The notes under the pieces: model-generated
The model's database searches: none
What the model was told of the DNA's origin: nothing
The model's input: only the letters and a program-made list of their open reading frames with translations
From: Alphaproteobacteria bacterium
GTDB taxonomy: Bacteria; Pseudomonadota; Alphaproteobacteria; JAEULC01
NCBI GenBank assembly: GCA_020846275.1
Contig: JADLEG010000211.1
Location: 1 to 36,743, forward strand
Reading direction: 5' to 3'
DNA length: 36,743 nucleotides
Shown: one piece after another, positions 30,723 through 36,743 of the stretch
Position numbering within the stretch: position 1 is the first letter of the stretch
Layout: each line of letters opens with the position of its first letter
Made by a program: the position numbers and the translations under genes

Positions 30723-31664
30723 CTACAGGTAGAGGACGAATTCCTTGCGCTTATCGTCGTATTCCTTGCCCGTCAGCACGCCGCCGTCGGCCATCGCCTT
30801 GAGCTGGCGCAGGCCCTGCTGGATGCCGACCGAGCGGCTGACCTGACCCGCATCGAGCGAGGCAAGCACCGCCTGGCGCTGGGCGCGGTACTCGTCCTTG
30901 GTGATCAGCCCCTGCTGCATCGCCATGCCGAGACCGTTCAGCCGGGCGAAGAACGCCTCGAACGGGTTTGGCGCCGCCGGCGCGGTGGCAACTGCCCCCG
31001 GCTGGCCATAGACGGCCTGGCTATCGGCCACCTGCGCCTGGGCGTAGACCGGCTGATAGACCGGCGTCGGCACGTACTCGACCGGCGCCGCCGCGGCGAA
31101 GCCGAAACCGAAGCTCGGCACGAAGTGGTCGTGCACGATCACCTTCGTGCCGCCACCGCCCATCCCGCCACCGGGAGGCGTTCCGGGCATGCCGGGCATC
31201 CCGGGCATTCCCGGTGTACCTGGCGTTCCGGGCATGCCGGCCGAACCACCCGGCGGGGTGCCAGGGGTGCCCGGCGCGGGCGTTCCGCCACCCGGGGGCG
31301 TTCCACCCGGCGGCTTGGGCACCCCGACCTTGCACGCCAGGCACTCCTTGACCGCATCCTGGATCGGCACCTTGAGCTTCGGCGGCGCAGGCGGCGTCGC
31401 CGGTGTCCCGGGCGTCGCGACCTTGCAGGCCTGGCACTCCTTGGCCGCGTTGCCCAGCGACCCCTTGTAGGGGCTGGGGCCGGTGGGCGTGACGGAGCCG
31501 CCCGCGCCACTGCCGAGCCCGCCGCTGCCGGGGAAGTACTTGGTGGCCTGGCTGTTCGTAGCCTTGGCCTTGCTGAGCGGCGGCACGTTGGCGAAGGCGG
31601 CGCCCGCCAGGAAGATCGTGGCGAGGGCCGTGGTGACGCAGAGAAGTGTCTTACGCACCAACAC
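30723..31664 (-). CDS. Secreted collagen-like protein with CxxCK repeats and SHOCT-like C-terminus
   Basis: About 313 aa from a GTG. The signal peptide is short (ending AGAAFA). Two repeats follow, NAAKECQACKV and QDAVKECLACKV, about 30 residues apart, each with a CxxCK motif (Cys 77/80 and 108/111). A Gly/Pro-rich collagen-like region (about 120-172) has GxPGxPGxP triplets, then HDHFVPSFGFGFAAAAPVE and the motif VEYVPTPVYQPVY shared with the protein at 30162-30512. The C-terminus has two SHOCT-like helical hairpins (QQGLITKDEYRAQRQAVLA and ADGGVLTGKEYDDKRKEFV). The start is uncertain: GTG 31664, TTG 31661 or GTG 31658, none with a ribosome site; there is no ATG before the signal peptide. The function is unknown; an envelope or matrix protein with redox-active or metal-binding cysteines is possible. 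Confidence 0.72.
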   Translation of the reverse strand: MLVRKTLLCVTTALATIFLAGAAFANVPPLSKAKATNSQATKYFPGSGGLGSGAGGSVTPTGPSPYKGSLGNAAKECQACKVATPGTPATPPAPPKLKVPIQDAVKECLACKVGVPKPPGGTPPGGGTPAPGTPGTPPGGSAGMPGTPGTPGMPGMPGMPGTPPGGGMGGGGTKVIVHDHFVPSFGFGFAAAAPVEYVPTPVYQPVYAQAQVADSQAVYGQPGAVATAPAAPNPFEAFFARLNGLGMAMQQGLITKDEYRAQRQAVLASLDAGQVSRSVGIQQGLRQLKAMADGGVLTGKEYDDKRKEFVLYL

Positions 31665-31681
31665 ATTGAATTGACAAGGAA

Positions 31682-31697
31682 AGTGACGGCCGTCACC
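31682..31697. promoter_or_regulatory. CRP-type site (AGTGA-N6-TCACC) between divergent genes
   Basis: GTGA and TCAC flank CGGCCG. It lies 18 bases upstream of the GTG at 31664 (where it would overlap the promoter or leader) and about 88 bases upstream of the DUF1194 gene at 31777. It is the third GTGA-N6-TCAC palindrome within 1.1 kb. Confidence 0.45.
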
Positions 31698-31776
31698 CGG
31701 GCTGTGACGGACGGCTTTCCGGCCGGTCGCGGGGCTCGAATCCGCGTTATGATGCGGCGCAATTCTCGGAGGGACG

Positions 31777-32538
31777 ATGGAAGCTGCCCGGTTTCGATCA
31801 GCCGCCGCGGCGGCGCTGGCGATTGCTGCGATTCTCACTACCCCGACAAGACCGATCTTCGCCGAGACGGTCGACCTGCTGCTCGCCCTGTGCGTCGACG
31901 GGTCGGGCAGCATCGACGAGGAAGAGTTCCGCCTGCAGCGCGGGGGCTACGCCCAGGCGTTCACCGATCCGCGCGTGCTGAACGCGATCCGGTCGGGCCC
32001 GCAGGGCGCCATCGCGGTCGCCTATGTCGAATGGGGCACACCCGCTGCCCCGCGCACCGTGCTCGACTGGACCATCATCAAGGACCAGGCGACGGCAGAG
32101 GCCTGGGCCGACCGGCTGCTGAAGGAGCCGCGCCGGCCGCAAAGCTACAACGCCATCGGCGACGCGCTGGCGCACGCCACCGCCATGATCCGCGGCTCGC
32201 CGATCAAGGCCGAGCGCGGGGTGATCGACCTGTCCGGCGACGGGCCCGACCTGCGCAGCGTAAAGCCGGCGCAAGTCGCGCGCGACGAAGCGGTTGCCGC
32301 CGGCATCACGGTCAACGCGCTGGCGATCTTCAAGCCCGGCTCGGGCAACGTCGGCGGGCTGCGCGGCGAGCCGCTGGACCAGCACTACGAGCGCGCGGTG
32401 ATCGGCGGGCCCGGGGCCTTCGTCCAGATCGCCGAGGATTTCAAGTCGTTCGGCCAGGCGATCCTGCAGAAGCTGGTGCGCGAGATCGCCTCCCTGCCCG
32501 CGCCCACCCGCACCGCGCTATCGAGCGAGAACCGATGA
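31777..32538 (+). CDS. DUF1194 VWA-domain protein, exported
   Basis: 253 aa with a signal peptide (1-29, ending PIFA). The mature protein starts ETVDLLLALCVDGSGSIDEEEF, where DGSGS (41-45) is the metal-ion-dependent adhesion site of a von Willebrand factor A fold. YNAIGDALAHATAMI and VIDLSGDGPDL supply the Thr/Ser- and Asp-like positions of the same site, and ITVNALAIF is a core strand. The family is DUF1194, of unknown function, common in alphaproteobacteria. GGAGGG lies close to the ATG. It heads a four-gene run, overlapping the NUDIX gene by ATGA. A role in binding a ligand or partner in the periplasm is inferred from the fold only. Confidence 0.88.
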   Translation: MEAARFRSAAAAALAIAAILTTPTRPIFAETVDLLLALCVDGSGSIDEEEFRLQRGGYAQAFTDPRVLNAIRSGPQGAIAVAYVEWGTPAAPRTVLDWTIIKDQATAEAWADRLLKEPRRPQSYNAIGDALAHATAMIRGSPIKAERGVIDLSGDGPDLRSVKPAQVARDEAVAAGITVNALAIFKPGSGNVGGLRGEPLDQHYERAVIGGPGAFVQIAEDFKSFGQAILQKLVREIASLPAPTRTALSSENR

Positions 32539-33164
32539 CCGCGACGCCGATGCCCTCCCCGCCGCTGACGGCCGCCGACGTCGAGATCATCGAACGGACG
32601 ACGCGCTACCAGGGATATTTCCGGATCGACCGCTATCGCCTGCGGCACAAGCTGTTCGCGGGCGGCTGGACGGGCGAGGTGATGCGCGAATTGTTCGAGC
32701 GCGGCCATGCCGCCGCCGTGCTTCCCTACGACCCGCGGCACGACCGGGTGGCCCTGGTCGAGCAGTTCCGGATCGGCGCCCATGCCGCGGGCCGGCCGCC
32801 CTGGGTGATCGAGATCGTGGCCGGCATCATCGAGGACGGCGAGGAAGCGGCCGAAGTCGTGCGACGCGAGGCCGTCGAGGAGGCCGGCGTCACGCTGACG
32901 GCGTTGCAGCCGGTCCAGCGCGTACTCGCGAGCCCCGGCGGCACCTCGGAAACCTGCATGATCTATTGCGGCCGGGCCGACCTGACCGGAGCGGGCGGCA
33001 TACACGGGCTTGCGCACGAGCACGAGGACATCCGCGTGCTGGTGCTGCCAACGGCCGAAGCGCTCAAGCTCCTGGATGACGGCCGCATCGAGAACGCCAC
33101 CGCCGTCATCGCGCTGCAGTACCTGGCGCTCCATCGCGGCCGGCTGCGACGGATGTGGTCTTAG
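32535..33164 (+). CDS. NUDIX hydrolase, ADP-ribose pyrophosphatase type
   Basis: A protein of 209 aa. The complete Nudix box is at 97-119, from GIIEDGE to REAVEEAGV, with the metal-binding REXXEE core. The N-terminal part (YQGYFRIDRYRLRHKLFAGG) and ALVEQFRIGAH are typical of the NudF/ADP-ribose pyrophosphatase group, as is SPGGTSETCMIYCG after the box. It should hydrolyse ADP-ribose or a similar nucleoside diphosphate sugar, giving AMP and a sugar phosphate. The start overlaps the stop of the DUF1194 gene (ATGA), so the two are translated together. The next gene starts 4 bases after its stop. Confidence 0.9.
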   Translation: MTATPMPSPPLTAADVEIIERTTRYQGYFRIDRYRLRHKLFAGGWTGEVMRELFERGHAAAVLPYDPRHDRVALVEQFRIGAHAAGRPPWVIEIVAGIIEDGEEAAEVVRREAVEEAGVTLTALQPVQRVLASPGGTSETCMIYCGRADLTGAGGIHGLAHEHEDIRVLVLPTAEALKLLDDGRIENATAVIALQYLALHRGRLRRMWS

Positions 33165-33168
33165 CGGC

Positions 33169-33945
33169 GTGGATGCCGTAACGACCCTGCTGCTCGCGTG
33201 CGCGGGCCTGGCGGGAGGGATCATCACCGCGGTCGTGGGCGGATCGTCGCTGCTGATCTTTCCCGTCATGCTGGCGGCCGGGCTGCCGCCGATCCTCGCC
33301 AACACGTCGAGCACCGTCGCCATGACGCCGAGCAGCCTGGCGGCGGCGCTGGCCGACCGCGAACGCATCCCGCCCTGGAACCGGTCGTTCCTGGGGTTGC
33401 TGGTCGTTTCGGTGCTGGGCACGGTGACCGGCTCCCTGCTGCTCCTGTTCACGCCGCAGGCCGCGTTCATGGCGGTGGTGCCGCTGCTGGTCGGGGCGGC
33501 GACGGCGCTGTTCGCCTTTTCGGACCAGATCAAGCGGGCGATCGCGCGCCGGACCGCCGGCAGCGCGAACGGCGCGCGGACGCACACGATGGTCCAGCTG
33601 TCGATGGTCGCGGTGATCGCGGTCTATGGCGGCTATTTCGGCGCGGCGATGAGCGTGATGCTGCTGGCGGCGCTGGCGCTGGGCCACGAGGGCGATTTCC
33701 GCACCATCAACACGATCAAGAACATCCTGTCCGCGCTCGTGGGCGCGATCGCCGCCGCCATCTTCATCTCGCAGGGCGCCGTCGGGTGGCCGCAAGCGCT
33801 GGCCGTCATGGTTGGCGCGCTGTTCGGCGGCTACCTGGGCGGAAAGCTGGTCCGCGTGCTGCCGGGCGGCCTCCTGCGATGGATCGTGATCGTGGTCGGC
33901 GCAGGCCTGGCGATCTACTATGCGTGGCGCTACTGGCGGGTGTGA
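33169..33945 (+). CDS. TauE/SafE-family sulfite exporter-like permease
   Basis: A membrane protein of 258 aa with about eight hydrophobic helices. It has the two-fold TauE/SafE layout: GGIITAVVGGSSLLIFPVML with ANTSSTVAMTPSS in the first half, and YGGYFGAAMSVMLLAAL with NTIKNILSALVGAIAAAIF in the second. The family carries sulfite, sulfoacetate, taurine-derived products or other organic anions outward; the substrate here is unknown. The GTG at 33169 lies 4 bases after the NUDIX stop codon and gives the first helix directly; no ATG is available. Weak ribosome site, so translational coupling is likely. Confidence 0.85.
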   Translation: MDAVTTLLLACAGLAGGIITAVVGGSSLLIFPVMLAAGLPPILANTSSTVAMTPSSLAAALADRERIPPWNRSFLGLLVVSVLGTVTGSLLLLFTPQAAFMAVVPLLVGAATALFAFSDQIKRAIARRTAGSANGARTHTMVQLSMVAVIAVYGGYFGAAMSVMLLAALALGHEGDFRTINTIKNILSALVGAIAAAIFISQGAVGWPQALAVMVGALFGGYLGGKLVRVLPGGLLRWIVIVVGAGLAIYYAWRYWRV

Positions 33946-34568
33946 ATGGCGGACGTACTGGTCACGGGCTTCGAACCGTTCGGCGGCGGCGACCGCAATC
34001 CTTCGCAGGAGATCGCGCGCGCGGTCGACGGCACCTCGGTCGGCGGCGGGCAAGTGACGGGGCGCGTTCTGCCGGTCTCGATGCGGCGGCTGGCGGACGC
34101 GCTGCGCCAGGCGCTCGACGAAACCCGGCCGCGGCTGATCGTGTCGCTGGGGCTTGCCGGCGGGGAATCGATGGTCCGCCTCGAGCGGCTCGGCGTGAAC
34201 CTGGCCGACTTCCCGTTCGGCGACAATGACGGGCGCAAGAGCCTGGACGAGGCGATCGCGCCCGGCGGCCCGGCCGCCTTCCCGACCACCCTGCCCAACC
34301 GGGCGATCCTGAATGCCCTGCTGGCGGCCGGCATTCCGGCGCGGCTGTCGGACACGGCGGGCACGTATCTATGCAATGCCTGCATCTACCTTACCGGCAA
34401 GATGCTGGCGGAGCGTGCCGCAGGCGCGCCTTTCGGCTTCATCCACCTGCCCTATATGCCGGAGCAGGTCGCGGCCCTGGTTTCAGCCGGTAGCCAGCCC
34501 GAGCAGATGGCGTCGATGCCCCTGGCGTTGATGGCGCGTGCCACCGAGCTTGCGATCGAAACCGCCCT

Positions 34569-35393
<825 letters not shown>

Positions 35394-35431
35394 GCGACCT
35401 TCCTCATGCCCCGCCCGTCATGCCACACCCG

Positions 35432-36286
35432 TCATGCCGCTGGCCCGTCGATCCACGCCGGGTCGCGCCGCAGCACCGCCAGTTCCGTCGTCGGCTGGTC
35501 GATGCGCGGCAGCGCCGCCAGCAGCCCCTGCGTGTAGGGATGCCTGGCGCTCGCCAGTTCGCTCGCGCGCAACTGCTCGACGATGCGGCCGGCGTACATG
35601 ACCAGCACGCGGTCGCAGAACGACGCCACCAGGTTCAGGTCGTGGCTGATGAAGATCAGGCCCATGCCGCGCTGGCTGACCAGATCGTCCAGGATCGCGA
35701 GTACCTGCATCTGGACCGTCACGTCCAACGCGGAGGTCGGCTCGTCGGCGATCAGAAGGTCGGGCTCGGTGCCCAGCATCATCGCGATCATCGCGCGCTG
35801 GCCCATGCCGCCCGACAATTCGTGCGGATAGGAATCGTACACCCGCCGCGGATCGCGCATCTTCACCGCCGACAGCATGTCCAGCGCGTGCTGGCGCGCC
35901 GCCCCGCGGCTGAGCGGGGCATGGGCGCGATAGGCCTCGGCGATCTGCTTGCCCACCGACATGACCGGGTTCAGCGAGAATTTCGGATCCTGCAGCACCA
36001 TGGCGATGCGCTTGCCGCGGATGTCGTACATCGCGCGCTCGCTCGCCGTCAGCAGGTCGATGCCCTCGAACGTCATGCGCTTCGCCGTCACGACGCCGGG
36101 GCGCGGCGTCAGGCGCAGGATGGCGCGGCCGGTCTGGGACTTGCCCGACCCGGACTCGCCGACGATGCCCACCTTCTCGCGACCGACGTCGAACGACACG
36201 CCGCGCACCGCGCGCACCAGCCCCGTGCGGGTCGGGAATTCGACCCGGAGGTCCTCGACGGACAGCAAGGGGGCTTGCGCGGTCAT
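35432..36286 (-). CDS. Dpp/Opp-type peptide ABC transporter, first ATPase
   Basis: An ATPase of 284 aa (DppD/OppD type). It starts LLSVEDLRVEFPTRTGLVRA, with Walker A GESGSGKS at 43-50. The signature is LSGGMGQR, in which MGQR replaces the more common QRQR or MRQR, and Walker B is LLIADEPTSALDVTVQ. The HPYTQGLLAALPRI segment close to the C-terminus is the family tail. The start at 36286 is set by the overlap with the permease stop codon (ATGA) and by the family N-terminus. The frame extends upstream through the permease gene but there it is non-coding. Confidence 0.9.
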   Translation of the reverse strand: MTAQAPLLSVEDLRVEFPTRTGLVRAVRGVSFDVGREKVGIVGESGSGKSQTGRAILRLTPRPGVVTAKRMTFEGIDLLTASERAMYDIRGKRIAMVLQDPKFSLNPVMSVGKQIAEAYRAHAPLSRGAARQHALDMLSAVKMRDPRRVYDSYPHELSGGMGQRAMIAMMLGTEPDLLIADEPTSALDVTVQMQVLAILDDLVSQRGMGLIFISHDLNLVASFCDRVLVMYAGRIVEQLRASELASARHPYTQGLLAALPRIDQPTTELAVLRRDPAWIDGPAA

Positions 36287-36743
36287 TGCTGCTTGGGATC
36301 CAACACGTCGCGCAGGCCGTCGCCCAGCAGATTGAAGCCCAGGCTGACGACGCAGATCGCCACGCCCGGGATCGTCGCCACCCACCACTGGTCCAGCAGG
36401 AAGCGGCGTCCGCTGGCGATCATGGCCCCCCATTCCGGCGAGGGCGGCTGCGCGCCCAGGCCGAGGAAGCCGAGGCCGGCGGCGGTGAGGATGATGCCGG
36501 CCATGTCGAGGGTGACGCGCACGATCACCGACGAGGTGCACAGCGGCACCACGTGGCCGAACACGATGCGCAACGGTCCCGCGCCGGTCATGCGCGCGGC
36601 AGCGATGAAGTCGGCATTGCGGATCGTCAGCGTCTCGGCGCGCGCGATGCGGGCATAGGGCGGCCAGGCGGTCAGCGCGATCGCGATCACCGCGTTCTCG
36701 ATGCCCGGCCCCAGGGCCGAGACGAAGGCCAATGCCAGGATCA
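36283..36743 (-). CDS. Dpp/Opp-type ABC transporter permease (DppC-like), 5' end cut off
   Basis: The last ~153 codons of a permease; the frame is open to the window edge and continues beyond it. It shows NAVIAIALTAWPPYARIARAE, then the EAA loop (NADFIAAARMTGAGPLRIVFGHVVP), then FLGLGAQPPSPEWGAMIASG and WWVATIPGVAICVVSLGFNLLGDGLRDVLDP, all typical of the DppC/OppC C-terminal half (segments named here only by landmark). It overlaps the first ATPase gene by ATGA. The binding protein and the DppB-like permease should lie beyond the right edge. Confidence 0.9.
   Translation of the reverse strand, partial: ILALAFVSALGPGIENAVIAIALTAWPPYARIARAETLTIRNADFIAAARMTGAGPLRIVFGHVVPLCTSSVIVRVTLDMAGIILTAAGLGFLGLGAQPPSPEWGAMIASGRRFLLDQWWVATIPGVAICVVSLGFNLLGDGLRDVLDPKQQ

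Noticed and set aside
31125..33164. A 679-codon plus-strand frame ending in the NUDIX hydrolase
   Set aside because: Only the part from 32535 is real. The upstream part is Arg/Ala/Gly-rich, runs antisense to the collagen-like gene and out of frame with the DUF1194 gene.

Overview
The window is GC-rich bacterial DNA with dense, often overlapping genes. It looks like a free-living alphaproteobacterium, probably Rhodospirillales-like. The grounds are the XrtA/PEP-CTERM exopolysaccharide genes, a cyanide-insensitive-type bd oxidase, a PraR-like HTH regulator, the MttB-like and PhnD-like proteins, and codon use. The taxonomic call is inference; there is no rRNA or other marker gene.

1-9600: part of an XrtA (exosortase)-associated exopolysaccharide locus on the minus strand. 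The order of transcription is chain-length protein, tyrosine autokinase, outer-membrane protein, secretion ATPase, then three PEP-CTERM protein genes. Each PEP-CTERM gene is a separate unit: an 18-bp conserved motif, then a near-perfect sigma-54 -24/-12 promoter, the gene, and a homologous GC hairpin. Exosortase and the sigma-54 activator are not in the window. A divergent HTH regulator (9587) lies across a 1.06-kb intergenic region.

10200-14450: redox and sulfur genes. These are an MBL-fold hydrolase with an altered metal motif, a cytochrome c'-type protein, a cytochrome b561-type membrane protein, and a divergent TusA / YeeE-YedE (thiosulfate/sulfur transporter) pair.

14450-16250: a lower-GC patchwork. 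A cupin-type XRE regulator, preceded by a perfect palindrome, appears to have lost its own C-terminus and become fused to an unrelated small protein. It is followed by an orphan polymorphic-toxin domain and a probable immunity gene.

16350-21100: cioA-cioB-DUF2474 (bd-type quinol oxidase, translationally coupled), a LarA-type nickel racemase, and a lower-GC zeta-toxin-like kinase with a small upstream partner.

21300-30070: a 2-aminoethylphosphonate-type ABC transporter (binding protein, ATPase, fused permease), a fatty acid desaturase, a divergent XRE regulator overlapping a leaderless PhnD-like protein, an MttB-like methyltransferase and an OsmC protein.

30100-36743: two secreted low-complexity proteins share a VEYVP motif and CRP-type GTGA-N6-TCAC sites. 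They are followed by a four-gene run (DUF1194 VWA protein, NUDIX hydrolase, TauE/SafE, pyroglutamyl peptidase) and, converging on it, part of a Dpp/Opp-type peptide ABC transporter that runs off the right edge.
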